DNA of 64,000 nt from Cytobacillus oceanisediminis (GCF_007830235.1 NZ_VLKI01000003.1:186001-250000), one strand, 5' to 3'; shown: positions 19,852 through 30,258, numbered from the stretch's first letter. Notes: generated by a model not told the origin, from the sequence alone. Numbers and translations: made by a program.

Positions 19852-20559
19852 ATGCAGCAATCAAAAGAAGAGCGAGTTCATAGTGTATTTGAAAAGATTT
19901 ATGGCAACTACGATAAAATGAATTCAGTTATTAGTTTTCAGCAGCATCTCAGATGGCGCAAGGACACCATGAAAAAAATGAATGTCCAAAAAGGTACGAA
20001 GGCTCTTGATATTTGCTGCGGCACAGCCGATTGGTCCATTGCACTTGCTGAAGCTGTTGGTGAGAATGGACAAGTAGTCGGACTTGATTTCAGCAAAAAT
20101 ATGCTGAAAATCGGTGAGGAAAAAATTAAAGAACGGAAACTTGATCAAGTTGAACTTGTTCACGGAAATGCCATGGATCTGCCTTTTCCCGATAATTCCT
20201 TTGATTATGTAACCATCGGATTTGGGTTAAGGAATGTACCTGACTACATGCAGGTATTAAAAGAAATGCACCGTGTTGTAAAGCCTGGCGGAATAGCAGT
20301 GTGTCTGGAGACGTCACAGCCGACTATGTTCGGCTATAAACAAGCCTATTATTTCTACTTCCGTTTTATTATGCCTATGTTCGGCAAACTATTTGCCAAA
20401 AGCTTTAATGAGTATTCTTGGCTGCAGGAATCTGCAAGAGACTTCCCGGGAATGAAAGAACTGGCAGAAATGTTCGAGAAGGCAGGCTTTAAGAATGTCA
20501 CTTATAAGCCATATAGTGGCGGAGTGGCAGCTGTACACATTGGAACGAAACAAAAATAA
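19852..20559 (+). CDS. menH: Demethylmenaquinone methyltransferase
   Basis: 235 residues, class I SAM methyltransferase of the UbiE/MenG family that performs the last step of menaquinone synthesis. The family hallmarks are YGNYDKMN near the N-terminus, the SAM motif [14 protein letters not shown] at about 50-62, and the GFGLRNVPD motif. It sits between the two heptaprenyl synthase subunits, so side-chain synthesis and ring methylation are co-expressed. This gene is called menG in other nomenclature; it is not the E. coli menH. Confidence 0.95.
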   Translation: MQQSKEERVHSVFEKIYGNYDKMNSVISFQQHLRWRKDTMKKMNVQKGTKALDICCGTADWSIALAEAVGENGQVVGLDFSKNMLKIGEEKIKERKLDQVELVHGNAMDLPFPDNSFDYVTIGFGLRNVPDYMQVLKEMHRVVKPGGIAVCLETSQPTMFGYKQAYYFYFRFIMPMFGKLFAKSFNEYSWLQESARDFPGMKELAEMFEKAGFKNVTYKPYSGGVAAVHIGTKQK

Positions 20560-20635
20560 TAACTTGTTCTGAATGTTTCTCATTGCACAATGCAGAAAAC
20601 AGCAGACGGGATTGATAAGCTGGGTGAGTTAGAAG

Positions 20636-21598
20636 ATGAAATTGAAAATGATGTATTCATTTTTGAATTCAGATTTAAATGTGATAGAGGACGAGCTGGA
20701 GGAGACGATTAAAGCAGAGTCTCCTCTATTGCATCAGGCATCACTGCATTTATTGCAGGCCGGGGGAAAAAGAATTCGCCCAGTTTTTGTCTTGCTTGCA
20801 GCAAAGTTCGGAGATTACGATATAAATAAAATTAAAAATGTGGCCGTATCACTTGAGCTTATCCATATGGCATCTCTTGTACATGATGATGTCATTGATG
20901 ATGCCGAATTGCGCCGCGGCAAGCCGACAATCAAAGCGAAGTGGGACAACAAGATTGCCATGTATACCGGCGATTACATTTTTGCGCGTGCTCTTGAATT
21001 AATAACAAATGTTGAAAATCCGCACGCGCATAAAATCCTATCCCATACACTGGTTGAGCTATGTATAGGCGAAATCGAGCAAATCAAAGATAAGTATAAT
21101 TACGACCAAAATGTAAGGACTTATTTCCGCAGAATCAAAAGAAAAACTGCGATGCTGATAGCTGTCAGCTGTCAATTGGGTGCCATTGCAGCCAATGTAG
21201 AAGACGAAATACATAAGAAGCTTTTCAAATTTGGTTATTTTGTCGGGATGTCATATCAAATTATTGATGATGTCCTGGACTTTGTCGGAACGGAAAAGGA
21301 ACTCGGCAAACCTGCTGGAGGGGACCTCCACCAGGGCAATATAACACTTCCTGTCCTTTTTGCAATGGAGGATAGGACCATCCGTGAGGAAATTATCAAA
21401 GTCCACGAAGGAACTGAGCGTTCGGATATTGAGGAAATCATTAAACTAGTCAAGAATTCAGGTGCAATCGAAAAATCTCTTCATATAAGCGACAAGTATC
21501 TGCAAAAGGCATTGGAGGTTTTGGAGGAGCTTCCGCCATCAAAATCTAAGAAGGCTTTACGGGATATTGCCAAGTTTATTGGAAAAAGAAAATTTTAA
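20636..21598 (+). CDS. hepT: Heptaprenyl diphosphate synthase component 2
   Basis: 320 residues, trans-prenyltransferase fold. Both catalytic aspartate-rich motifs are present: LVHDDVIDDAELRRGKPT at about 83-100 and IIDDVLDF near 210. GGKRIRP is the substrate-binding GxKxxRP. It elongates farnesyl diphosphate with isopentenyl diphosphate when paired with HepS. Several in-frame Met codons cluster at the start; I keep ATG 20636 after GGGTGAG. Confidence 0.95.
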   Translation: MKLKMMYSFLNSDLNVIEDELEETIKAESPLLHQASLHLLQAGGKRIRPVFVLLAAKFGDYDINKIKNVAVSLELIHMASLVHDDVIDDAELRRGKPTIKAKWDNKIAMYTGDYIFARALELITNVENPHAHKILSHTLVELCIGEIEQIKDKYNYDQNVRTYFRRIKRKTAMLIAVSCQLGAIAANVEDEIHKKLFKFGYFVGMSYQIIDDVLDFVGTEKELGKPAGGDLHQGNITLPVLFAMEDRTIREEIIKVHEGTERSDIEEIIKLVKNSGAIEKSLHISDKYLQKALEVLEELPPSKSKKALRDIAKFIGKRKF

Positions 21599-21608
21599 GA
21601 AGGCCTGC

Positions 21609-21637
21609 CGGGGCACCTAATTCCAGCGAGGGTGCCC
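21609..21637 (+). other. Hairpin after hepT
   Basis: GGGCACC / GGTGCCC stem with a loop of about 11 bases. No T-run follows, so it is at best a weak terminator or an mRNA 3' end structure. Confidence 0.35.
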
Positions 21638-21794
21638 ATCATTGCATGCTATGCTTTTCTTTGGCTGTTTCCTTACCCTGCTTCTTAAATTTCGGCAGGA
21701 TAGTCGGGAAACATGCATTTTACGTGTGTTTTTTTAAAAGCGCTTTCAAGTTTCTGTTGCTAAATTGTCAAAACAATGTTAATATTTTCGTGGA

Positions 21795-21822
21795 TTGTCA
21801 GACAATGATTAATCACTATACA
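21795..21822 (+). promoter_or_regulatory. Promoter of ndk
   Basis: TTGTCA at 21795, 16-bp spacer, TATACA at 21817; the ndk ATG follows 23 bp later with TAGGAGTGG as RBS. Confidence 0.45.
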
Positions 21823-21844
21823 TACGTTTTAGGAGTGGAACTAA

Positions 21845-22291
21845 ATGGAAAGAACATTTTTAATGGTTAAACCTGACGGAGTACAGCGCAATTTAATCGG
21901 TGAAATCGTTTCCCGTTTTGAAAAGAAAGGTTTCCAGCTTGTTGGCGGTAAGCTTATGAGCATTAGCAAAGAACTTGCGGAAGAGCATTATGGAGAGCAC
22001 AAAGAGCGCCCATTCTTCGGCGAACTAGTAGAATTTATCACTTCCGGCCCTGTTTTTGCTATGGTTTGGGAAGGCGAAAATGTTATTGCGACTGCTCGCC
22101 AAATGATGGGTTCAACTAATCCTAAAGATGCGGCTCCAGGGACGATCCGCGGAGACTTCGGCATCACTGTAGGAAAAAATGTAATCCATGGTTCAGATTC
22201 ACCTGCAAGTGCAGAACGTGAAATCGGTCTATTCTTCAAAGAAGAGGAAAAAGTAGAATACACTAAATTAATGAATGAATGGATTAACTAA
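21845..22291 (+). CDS. ndk: Nucleoside diphosphate kinase
   Basis: 148 residues. It equalises nucleoside triphosphate pools by transferring the gamma-phosphate through a phosphohistidine. The active site His is residue 115 in [23 protein letters not shown] and RGDFG are also canonical. It has its own promoter and terminator. The place between hepT and cheR is the same as in B. subtilis. Confidence 0.98.
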   Translation: MERTFLMVKPDGVQRNLIGEIVSRFEKKGFQLVGGKLMSISKELAEEHYGEHKERPFFGELVEFITSGPVFAMVWEGENVIATARQMMGSTNPKDAAPGTIRGDFGITVGKNVIHGSDSPASAEREIGLFFKEEEKVEYTKLMNEWIN

Positions 22292-22295
22292 TGTG

Positions 22296-22330
22296 AAAAA
22301 AGCCCTTGTCCCTGACAAGTGCTTTTTTTG
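22296..22330 (+). terminator. Terminator of ndk
   Basis: AAAAAAGC-C-CTTGTC / GACAAG-T-GCTTTTTTT hairpin with a 3-base loop and T-run. Confidence 0.9.
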
Positions 22331-22333
22331 TAA

Positions 22334-23194
<861 letters not shown>

Positions 23195-23209
23195 TAGAAA
23201 AGCCTGTAT

Positions 23210-23240
23210 GGAGGATGATTTGCTGTCATCCTCTTATTTA
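23210..23240 (+). terminator. Terminator of cheR
   Basis: GAGGATGA / TCATCCTC perfect 8-bp stem, followed by TTATTTA, a modest T-tract. Confidence 0.6.
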
Positions 23241-23242
23241 AT

Positions 23243-23335
23243 TTCGTTGAAATAATAGGAGTTTTCGTTGATAAAATCAATTTATCGTTGATATATCACC
23301 AGTGTTCGCTGATTTATGAAATAATTTTTTGATTT
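23243..23335 (+). repeat. Phased array of CGTTGAT words, period 20-21 bp
   Basis: CGTTGA occurs at 23245, CGTTGAT at 23266 and 23286, CGCTGAT at 23307, and a degenerate TTTGAT near 23328. The spacing is 21, 20, 21 and about 21 bp, two DNA helical turns. Units are preceded by T or A and separated by AT-rich sequence. The remaining 230 bp up to aroC contains only the aroC promoter. Confidence 0.65.
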
Positions 23336-23523
23336 AACTCCTTTTTGGGCTCCGGCTTGCGTTCTGAAAAACAGCCAAAGGGCGTTTCAATCATCCAGAG
23401 AGGGTCACAGCCCGTCTATTTTTTGTGGTATATTTCTTTACGTGTTAAAATGGCTCCATTCATAAGAAGAAATAAAATATTATAGAAATTTTCAAATTTT
23501 ATCTATTCTTATATTTATCATTA

Positions 23524-23532
23524 TGTTATATT
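23524..23532 (+). promoter_or_regulatory. Candidate extended -10 promoter of the aromatic operon
   Basis: TGTTATATT, 40 bp before the aroC start, in a very AT-rich stretch. No clear -35. Confidence 0.4.
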
Positions 23533-23571
23533 GGTACATAATCCTTTAATGAGTTGAAGGGGGAAAGAGTT

Positions 23572-24744
23572 TTGAGATATCTTACATCTGGTGAATCACA
23601 CGGACCGCAGCTAACCACTATAATAGAAGGGTTGCCTGCCGGAATGCCGTTGCTTGATTCCGATATAAATGAAGAATTGGCCCGACGCCAGAAAGGCTAT
23701 GGCAGAGGCAGAAGGATGCAAATTGAAAAGGATACCGTCCAAATAACTGGCGGCATCAGGCATGGCTATACATTGGGGTCGCCAGTCGCCCTTGTGGTAG
23801 AGAATAATGACTGGAAGCACTGGACCAAGATTATGGGCCAGGAACCTCTAAATCCGGAAGATGAGGCAGAGGTAAAAAGGAAGATCTCCCGTCCGCGCCC
23901 AGGGCATGCAGATTTAAACGGAGCCCTTAAATATGGGCACAGGGATATGAGAAATGTACTTGAGCGATCTTCTGCAAGGGAAACTACAGTAAGAGTCGCA
24001 GCCGGAGCAGTTGCCAAAAAACTGTTATCTGAGCTTGGGATTCAGGTTGCAGCACATGTAATTGAAATAGGCGGAGTTGCTTCCTCAGTAAAAGAATACT
24101 CCTCATTAGAAGAATTAAAAGAAATTACGGAAGAATCGCCGGTTCGCTGTCTTGACCCGGATGCCGGGCAAAAGATGATGGAAGCGATTGACACTGCGAA
24201 AGAAAATGGTGACTCCATTGGCGGAGTTGTGGAAGTGATTGTTGAAGGAATGCCGCCTGGAGTTGGAAGCTATGTACACTATGACCGCAAGCTTGATTCC
24301 AAGCTGGCAGGTGCAATGGTTAGTATTAATGCTTTTAAAGGCGTTGAATTCGGCATCGGATTTGAAGCAGCCAGAAAGCCGGGCAGTGAGGTTCATGATG
24401 AAATTGTGTGGGATCCTGAAAGAGGCTACTACCGCAAAACAAATCGCCTTGGCGGCTTTGAAGGCGGCATGTCAACCGGAATGCCAATAGTTGTCAGAGG
24501 TGTGATGAAGCCGATCCCTACACTATATAAACCTCTTCAAAGCGTAGACATTGAAACGAAAGAGCCGTTTTCCGCAAGCATTGAGCGTTCTGACAGCTGT
24601 GCTGTTCCGGCAGCGGCAGTGGTTGCAGAAAATGTTATCGCATGGGAACTTGCCGCGGCACTTGTAGATCAGTTTTATTCAGACAGATTTGAGACATTAA
24701 AAGCAACGGTTGAAGAGCAAAGAAAATTTGCGAGGGAGTTTTAA
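23572..24744 (+). CDS. aroC: Chorismate synthase
   Basis: 390 residues. It converts 5-enolpyruvylshikimate 3-phosphate to chorismate with reduced FMN. Family signatures are GESHGPQLT at the N-terminus, GRGRRMQIE, the RPGHADLNG segment, and [15 protein letters not shown] near 134. The TTG at 23572 gives the standard [11 protein letters not shown] start with GGGGG nine bases upstream; an upstream TTG at 23554 would precede the RBS. Named aroF in B. subtilis. The stop codon shares a base with the aroB ATG. Confidence 0.97.
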   Translation: MRYLTSGESHGPQLTTIIEGLPAGMPLLDSDINEELARRQKGYGRGRRMQIEKDTVQITGGIRHGYTLGSPVALVVENNDWKHWTKIMGQEPLNPEDEAEVKRKISRPRPGHADLNGALKYGHRDMRNVLERSSARETTVRVAAGAVAKKLLSELGIQVAAHVIEIGGVASSVKEYSSLEELKEITEESPVRCLDPDAGQKMMEAIDTAKENGDSIGGVVEVIVEGMPPGVGSYVHYDRKLDSKLAGAMVSINAFKGVEFGIGFEAARKPGSEVHDEIVWDPERGYYRKTNRLGGFEGGMSTGMPIVVRGVMKPIPTLYKPLQSVDIETKEPFSASIERSDSCAVPAAAVVAENVIAWELAAALVDQFYSDRFETLKATVEEQRKFAREF

Positions 24745-25829
24745 TGAAAAGTGTTTCTATCCAGACAGATACCAGAACCTATCCTGTTTTTATAGGTTCT
24801 GGGGCAATTGGCGGATTAAGCACATTTATTAAAGAGGCTTTTCCGGCCATGACAAATTTAATGGTTATTACAGATGAAACCGTTCGGGATTTCCACCTTC
24901 CTGCATTAGAATCAGAGCTTGAGAGCATTGATGCAAAAATTTGCACAGTTCCAAGCGGGGAGAAGGCAAAAACATTTGATGTGTACTATCAATGCTTAAC
25001 TTTTGCTTTAGAACACAAGCTTGACAGGAAATCACTCATTTTGGCATTTGGCGGCGGAGCTGTCGGCGATTTGGGTGGTTTTGTCGCAGCCACATATATG
25101 AGAGGGATTCCTTTTATTCAAATTCCTACTACTATACTGGCCCATGATAGTGCAGTCGGAGGGAAAGTGGCAATTAATCATCCGTCAGGCAAAAACATGG
25201 TTGGGGCCTTTTATCAACCGTCTGCAGTGTTTTATGATTTGGATTTTCTTGGTTCCTTGCCGCCGAAAGAGAAACGTTCCGGCTTTGCGGAGGTGATCAA
25301 GCATAGCTTGATCCATGATATGAACTTCTACTTAAGTCTGAAGGAGCAGATTCATTCTCTTGAAAATATACCGAGTGAGGAATTGAGCACGATCCTTACA
25401 AAGGGAATAGAAATAAAAGGCGCCATAGTTGGCGAGGATGAAAAGGAGTCAGGGGTACGCGCTTTTCTAAACTTTGGGCATACACTTGGCCATGCAATTG
25501 AAGCAGAGAAGGGCTATGGGGAATGGACACATGGAGAATCCGTTGCTGTAGGGATTATTTTCGCTCTGGAATTAAGCAGGAAGGTGTTTGGCTTAACATT
25601 CGAAATTGGCGAATTTAAAAACTGGCTTTCTTCTCTTGGATATCAGGTTACCCTTCCCCAGGAACTATCACATCAAAGCCTGCTGGAACGCATGAAGCAG
25701 GATAAAAAATCAGAAGGACAAAAAGTCCGGTTTGTTTTATTACAGGAAATAGGCAAGCCGGTATTATACCAAGTTTCTGATGAACTGCTGCTAAAGGAAC
25801 TTGAAAGTTTTTCGAAGCAGCAAGGTTGA
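24744..25829 (+). CDS. aroB: 3-dehydroquinate synthase
   Basis: 361 residues. It forms 3-dehydroquinate from DAHP using NAD+ and a divalent metal. The NAD-binding GGGAVGDLGGFVAATYMRG lies at about 105-123, the metal ligands include E in GFAEVIKH, and His of NFGHTLGHAIE and GESVAVG. One-base overlap with aroC (TAATG) marks translational coupling. Second gene of the aromatic supraoperon. Confidence 0.97.
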   Translation: MKSVSIQTDTRTYPVFIGSGAIGGLSTFIKEAFPAMTNLMVITDETVRDFHLPALESELESIDAKICTVPSGEKAKTFDVYYQCLTFALEHKLDRKSLILAFGGGAVGDLGGFVAATYMRGIPFIQIPTTILAHDSAVGGKVAINHPSGKNMVGAFYQPSAVFYDLDFLGSLPPKEKRSGFAEVIKHSLIHDMNFYLSLKEQIHSLENIPSEELSTILTKGIEIKGAIVGEDEKESGVRAFLNFGHTLGHAIEAEKGYGEWTHGESVAVGIIFALELSRKVFGLTFEIGEFKNWLSSLGYQVTLPQELSHQSLLERMKQDKKSEGQKVRFVLLQEIGKPVLYQVSDELLLKELESFSKQQG

Positions 25830-25914
25830 CTTGAGCCTTGGAATAAGAATAATAGGCTTGAGCAGACAGGAAAGAGATGCTGCTCTATACCGTTTTTTAA
25901 TGGAGGTGTTGCAA

Positions 25915-26289
25915 GTGATTCGAGGGGTGAGGGGAGCCGTCACCGTTGAAGACAATAATGAATCAGAGATTATTGAGGCAACGGGGATGCTTATAAGGGA
26001 AATGATACAGAAAAATAATTTAGAAGCAGAAGATGTAGCGTCCGTATTTATCTCTGTTACGGAAGAACTGACAGCAGCCTTTCCGGCAAAGGCGATGAGG
26101 TCACTAGAAGGCTGGACGTATGTTCCTGTGATGTGCATGAGGGAAATACCGGTTGAAGGGTCTTTGCCCAAGTGTATTAGAGTGATGATGCATGTTAATT
26201 CGGACTCTCAGCAGCAGAATATTCATCATATTTATTTGCGTGACGCAGTCCAGCTTCGTCCTGATCTTAAAACAAGCAGCACAACATAA
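25915..26289 (+). CDS. aroH: Chorismate mutase, AroH type
   Basis: 124 residues. It rearranges chorismate to prephenate, the branch to Phe and Tyr. The AroH fold (trimeric, unlike the helical AroQ) shows in MIRGVRGAVTVE at the start, the catalytic Arg region, and KCIRVMMHVN. The start is GTG 25915 with GGAGG eight bases upstream; an open extension back into aroB is not supported. In B. subtilis trpE would follow upstream of hisC; here nothing does. Confidence 0.93.
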   Translation: MIRGVRGAVTVEDNNESEIIEATGMLIREMIQKNNLEAEDVASVFISVTEELTAAFPAKAMRSLEGWTYVPVMCMREIPVEGSLPKCIRVMMHVNSDSQQQNIHHIYLRDAVQLRPDLKTSSTT

Positions 26290-26315
26290 GACTCTCTTTA
26301 ACGGAGAGTTTTATG
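26290..26315 (+). terminator. Possible terminator after aroH
   Basis: ACTCTC / GAGAGT hairpin right after the stop, with a short TTTTAT tail. Small stem, so partial termination is likely. Confidence 0.55.
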
Positions 26316-26344
26316 ATAAGATATTTAATTTTGGAATTTTGATA

Positions 26345-26470
26345 ACTGTCTAGCTCTAGGCGCCATCGGCTCGAGGTCTTAAGTCAATCGCTTCTGAAGG
26401 CAAAAAACGCCTTCTGCCAGGGCTCGTCTTAAGCTTATCGCCGAAAGGCGGGCGCCTTGCGCTTTTCTGA
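26345..26470 (+). repeat. Family A repeat, copy A2
   Basis: CTGTCTAGCTCTAGGCGCC at the left, CGGCTCGAGGTCTTAAG and GCTCGTCTTAAGCTTATCGCC in the middle as imperfect inverted parts, and GGCGGGCGCCTTGCGCTTTTCT at the right broken into shorter words. It matches the copy at 35119-35245 read on the other strand. It occupies the aroH-hisC gap, where the trp genes lie in B. subtilis. Confidence 0.8.
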
Positions 26471-26539
26471 TATAGGAGCATATCATTTTTTACTTTAATA
26501 CGATAATAAGTAAAAGTAATTAATAAGAGGTGGAAATGT

Positions 26540-27640
26540 ATGAAATGGAAGGAACAGCTTCTGAATTTAACTCCTTACCAGCCGGGAAAATCAATTGAAC
26601 AAGTCAAAAAGGAATTTGGGCTGGATAAAATAGTGAAACTTGCTTCTAATGAAAATCCATTTGGGTGTTCGGAAAAAGTTCTTTTTACAATGAATCAGTC
26701 CCCTTCATTTTTTGCGCTTTATCCAGATGGATATGCCACTGAATTGCGTTCTGTGCTGGCAAATCACTTGTCGGTCGAAGAAGAGCAGATCATTTTTGGA
26801 AATGGCTCCGATGAAATTATACAAATGATTTCAAGGGCATTGCTTGGCCCCGAAACAAACACCGTTATGGCTGTGCCGACTTTCCCGCAATATAAGCATA
26901 ATGCTGTCATAGAAGGTGCTGAAATCAGGGAGATTCCATTGGTGAATGGAGAACATGACCTTGATGCAATGCTGGCTGCTATCGATGAGAATACCGCTGT
27001 CGTGTGGGTCTGCAGCCCTAATAATCCAACAGGGAACTATGTAAATGAATCTTCTTTACTATCATTCCTGAAAGAAGTGCCTGAAGATATTTTGGTTGTC
27101 CTTGATGAAGCTTACTATGAATATGTAGTAGCCGATGACTATTATAAGGCACTTGATTTAATCAGCCAATTTAAAAACTTGATCGTACTGCGCACTTTTT
27201 CTAAAATTTACGGATTAGCCAGCCTTCGGGTGGGATATGGAATCGCAAACCCTGAAACAATTAGAGCTTTGGAGCCTGTCCGGGAGCCGTTTAATGTTAA
27301 CAAGTTTGCTCAGGCAGCTGCATCTGCAGCTATTGGCGACCAGCAGTTTATTGAAAGCTGCAGGCAAAAAAATCGTGAAGGCCTTGAACAATTTTATGCT
27401 TTTTGCAAGAAGCACGGACTTCAATACTTTCCGTCACAAGGAAACTTCATTTTAATTAATTTTAATGCTGATTCGAACGAAGTGTTTCAGTTCCTGCTTG
27501 AAAAGGGATATATCGTCCGTTCTGGAAAAGCACTTGGTTTCCCGGGTTCTGTCCGTGTGACAATTGGTTCCAGGGAGCAAAACGAAGGTGTACTTGAAGC
27601 AATGGAACAGTATCTGGTTAAACAGGCGGCTGCGTTATAA
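26540..27640 (+). CDS. hisC: Histidinol-phosphate aminotransferase
   Basis: 366 residues, fold-type I PLP enzyme. It transaminates imidazole-acetol phosphate in histidine synthesis. The aromatic-operon copy in bacilli also aminates phenylpyruvate and hydroxyphenylpyruvate, which fits its place beside tyrA. Visible: ASNENPFG at about 35, SPNNPTGN, the DEAYYEY strand, and the PLP lysine in RTFSKIYGLASLRVGY near 222. RBS AAGAGGTGG. Confidence 0.94.
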   Translation: MKWKEQLLNLTPYQPGKSIEQVKKEFGLDKIVKLASNENPFGCSEKVLFTMNQSPSFFALYPDGYATELRSVLANHLSVEEEQIIFGNGSDEIIQMISRALLGPETNTVMAVPTFPQYKHNAVIEGAEIREIPLVNGEHDLDAMLAAIDENTAVVWVCSPNNPTGNYVNESSLLSFLKEVPEDILVVLDEAYYEYVVADDYYKALDLISQFKNLIVLRTFSKIYGLASLRVGYGIANPETIRALEPVREPFNVNKFAQAAASAAIGDQQFIESCRQKNREGLEQFYAFCKKHGLQYFPSQGNFILINFNADSNEVFQFLLEKGYIVRSGKALGFPGSVRVTIGSREQNEGVLEAMEQYLVKQAAAL

Positions 27641-27707
27641 TATAAAAGTTCCGCAGAAATAGTCTGGTTATATATTTTGATATATTCCATAATAGAAAAA
27701 TCCTTCC

Positions 27708-27742
27708 ATTCAGAGGCATCTTCATGCCTCTGAATTATTTTT
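27708..27742 (+). terminator. Terminator between hisC and tyrA
   Basis: ATTCAGAGGCAT / ATGCCTCTGAAT, a 12-bp perfect stem with loop CTTC, then TATTTTTA. It ends only 18 bp before the tyrA ATG, leaving no room for a promoter between. Confidence 0.85.
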
Positions 27743-27759
27743 AAAAAGGCGGTGAGGGG

Positions 27760-28866
27760 ATGAGAGGAAAAGTCTTTGTGATTGGCCTTGGGTTAATTGG
27801 CGGTTCTCTGGCATTGTCCATAAAAAGTACTCACAGAGAATCAGTCATTATTGGCTATGATGTAAATAAAGAGCAGTCCCGTCTGGCTGTAATGCTGGGC
27901 GTCGTCGATGAAATTGCCCTTACGATTGAAGAGGGAGCTTCAGAAGCCGACCTGATTTTAATAGCTGCACCCGTACAGGAAACAGAAAGAATCATACATA
28001 TGCTAAAAGACTGCAAATTGAAGGAAACGGTTATCATATCGGATGCCGGCAGCACCAAAAAAGAAATTGTGGGCTGTGCCAAGGTCCTAAAAGAAAAAGG
28101 CATCACATTTATTGGCGGCCATCCAATGGCTGGGTCCCACAAGAGCGGTGTAACGGCAGCCAAAACTTTGTTGTTTGAAAATGCCTTTTATCTGCTGACA
28201 CCTGACAAGCATATTTCAGATTCTGAGATAGCCATGCTAAAGGAATGGCTTTCAGGTACGAAAGCGAAGTTTTTAACCATTTCGCCGGAGGAACATGATT
28301 ATATTACGGGAATAGTCAGCCATTTTCCTCACATGGTTGCCGCTTCCCTTGTCCATCAGGCAGAAAAAACGAGCCACACCCAAACACTTATACCAAGATT
28401 GGCTGCAGGCGGTTTCAGGGATATTACGAGAATTGCTTCCAGCAGCCCTTCCATGTGGAGAGATATTCTGCTTCAGAATAAAGAAGTTCTTCTGGATTTG
28501 ATGGAGGAATGGCAGGAAGAAATGGAGAAAGTAAAAAAGATGCTGAACAAAGAAAACAGTGCTGGCATTTTTGAATATTTTTCTCAGGCCAAAAGGTTCA
28601 GGGATGAGTTGCCGCGAAAAGAAAAAGGTGCAATTCCGGCATTTTATGATCTATTTGTCGATGTTCCCGATTACCCTGGTGTCATTTCCGAGATCACGGG
28701 ATATTTGGCGAAGGAAGAAATCAGCATTACAAATATAAGAATCCTGGAAACAAGAGAAGAAATATATGGAGTCCTTGCAATCAGTTTTCAAACGGAAGAG
28801 GACCGTGAACGTGCAATTAATTGTATAGAGCAATATACTAGCTATGAAACAACCATCGGCTTATAA
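27760..28866 (+). CDS. tyrA: Prephenate dehydrogenase with ACT domain
   Basis: 368 residues. It oxidatively decarboxylates prephenate to 4-hydroxyphenylpyruvate with NAD+. The N-terminal Rossmann motif is GLGLIGGSLAL (about 8-18), with GGHPMAGSHKSG at the active site and SHFPHMVAASLV after it. The C-terminal 70 residues form an ACT regulatory domain (DVPDYPGVISEITGYLA). RBS GGTGAGGGG. The terminator just upstream makes its expression depend on readthrough from hisC. Confidence 0.95.
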   Translation: MRGKVFVIGLGLIGGSLALSIKSTHRESVIIGYDVNKEQSRLAVMLGVVDEIALTIEEGASEADLILIAAPVQETERIIHMLKDCKLKETVIISDAGSTKKEIVGCAKVLKEKGITFIGGHPMAGSHKSGVTAAKTLLFENAFYLLTPDKHISDSEIAMLKEWLSGTKAKFLTISPEEHDYITGIVSHFPHMVAASLVHQAEKTSHTQTLIPRLAAGGFRDITRIASSSPSMWRDILLQNKEVLLDLMEEWQEEMEKVKKMLNKENSAGIFEYFSQAKRFRDELPRKEKGAIPAFYDLFVDVPDYPGVISEITGYLAKEEISITNIRILETREEIYGVLAISFQTEEDRERAINCIEQYTSYETTIGL

Positions 28867-28915
28867 AGAGGAGCAGGACATTGTCTTCTTTAAATCAGTT
28901 TAAAAGGGTGATAAT

Positions 28916-30205
28916 ATGAATCCAGCAAAGCTGAATACAAATATACAAGGATTAAGAGGAGAAATAGCTGTACCTGGGGATAAATCCATTTCCCATCGAT
29001 CCATTATGTTTGGAGCAATTGCAAAAGGAAAGACCAATATAACCAATTTTTTATTGGGCGAAGATTGCTTAAGTACCATTGCCTGTTTCCGAAAGCTTGG
29101 CGTACGCATCGAACAGGAAGAACATCAGGTCACAGTAAGCGGCAGGGGCCTAGAAGGGCTTCAAGAGCCCGCGGATATTTTGGATGTCGGGAATTCCGGT
29201 ACCACAATCCGGCTTCTGATGGGAATCCTTGCTGGCCGTCCTTTTCATTCAGTGCTTGTTGGTGACCAGTCCATTGGAAAAAGGCCAATGACAAGAGTGA
29301 CCAAACCGTTAAGCATATTCGGAGCGGAAATAAGTGGCAGAAATAATGGCGAGTATACACCCCTTTCGGTTCAGGGCGGACAATTAGAGGGAATCACTTA
29401 TGAGCTGCCTGTTGCAAGTGCACAGGTTAAATCGTCGCTGCTTTTCGCTGGCATGCAGGCCAGCGGTGAAACTGTGATAATCGAGCCCGTAAAGACCCGT
29501 GATCATACGGAAAGAATGATCAGGCAGTTCGGCGGGGAAATACAGACTGACGGCCGCACAATCCGCATTCATGGCGGCCAATCATTAACAGGAACTGATA
29601 TCCATGTCCCTGGTGATATATCCTCTGCTGCCTTCTTCCTGGTTGCAGGCGCCATTGTGCCCGGAAGTGAAATCAGATTGAAAAACGTAGGATTAAACCC
29701 GACAAGAACAGGCATTATTGACGTGATGCATAGAATGGGGGCAGAAATCATCGTAGAACCTTATGAGAACGGATCATCAGAGCCTGCTGGAGATATTACC
29801 ATTAAAACATCAGCCCTTAAAGGAGCAGTCATTGAGGGAGATCTTATTCCACGCCTAATTGATGAAATTCCCGTTATTGCCCTGCTGGCTACACAAGCAG
29901 AAGGAGATACGGTCATTAAAGATGCAGAGGAACTCAAAGTAAAGGAAACCAATCGGATTGATACGGTTGTCAATGAACTGTCAAAGCTTGGGGCTAACAT
30001 TGTTGCCACTGAAGATGGAATGATAGTCAAAGGGAAATCTTCGCTCTCAGGCGGGCATGTATCCAGCCATGGGGACCATAGAATAGGGATGATGCTTGCG
30101 ATAGCATCAGCCATTTCCAGCGGTGAAGTCCATTTAGATCAGAAAGAAGCGATTTCCGTTTCTTATCCTTCGTTTTTTGAGCATTTGGAAAGCCTTATTA
30201 AATAA
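28916..30205 (+). CDS. aroA: 5-enolpyruvylshikimate-3-phosphate synthase
   Basis: 429 residues. It joins shikimate 3-phosphate and phosphoenolpyruvate; target of glyphosate. Visible: [19 protein letters not shown] at about 21-39, [17 protein letters not shown] near 90, [12 protein letters not shown], and [12 protein letters not shown] near the C-terminus. The alanine after the LLMGIL segment fits the class II (Gram-positive) pattern. It closes the aromatic cluster; B. subtilis calls it aroE. Confidence 0.97.
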   Translation: MNPAKLNTNIQGLRGEIAVPGDKSISHRSIMFGAIAKGKTNITNFLLGEDCLSTIACFRKLGVRIEQEEHQVTVSGRGLEGLQEPADILDVGNSGTTIRLLMGILAGRPFHSVLVGDQSIGKRPMTRVTKPLSIFGAEISGRNNGEYTPLSVQGGQLEGITYELPVASAQVKSSLLFAGMQASGETVIIEPVKTRDHTERMIRQFGGEIQTDGRTIRIHGGQSLTGTDIHVPGDISSAAFFLVAGAIVPGSEIRLKNVGLNPTRTGIIDVMHRMGAEIIVEPYENGSSEPAGDITIKTSALKGAVIEGDLIPRLIDEIPVIALLATQAEGDTVIKDAEELKVKETNRIDTVVNELSKLGANIVATEDGMIVKGKSSLSGGHVSSHGDHRIGMMLAIASAISSGEVHLDQKEAISVSYPSFFEHLESLIK

Positions 30206-30221
30206 GCGGATGATAATAATA

Positions 30222-30258
30222 AGAAAAAGGGCTGTTCTCTGCAGCTCTTTTTCTATTG
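30222..30258 (+). terminator. Terminator of aroA
   Basis: AAAAAGGGCTG / CAGCTCTTTTT hairpin with one G-T pair and a TTCTCT-like loop. Confidence 0.8.

Noticed and set aside
23340-23430. Possible T-box or TRAP-type leader before aroC
   Set aside because: A GGGTCACAGCCCG stretch looked promising, but there is no T-box consensus, no clear terminator and no run of GAG/UAG triplets.
25801-25914. N-terminal extension of aroH into aroB
   Set aside because: A GGAGG at 25902 and GTG at 25915 give the standard AroH N-terminus; the extension matches nothing in the family.
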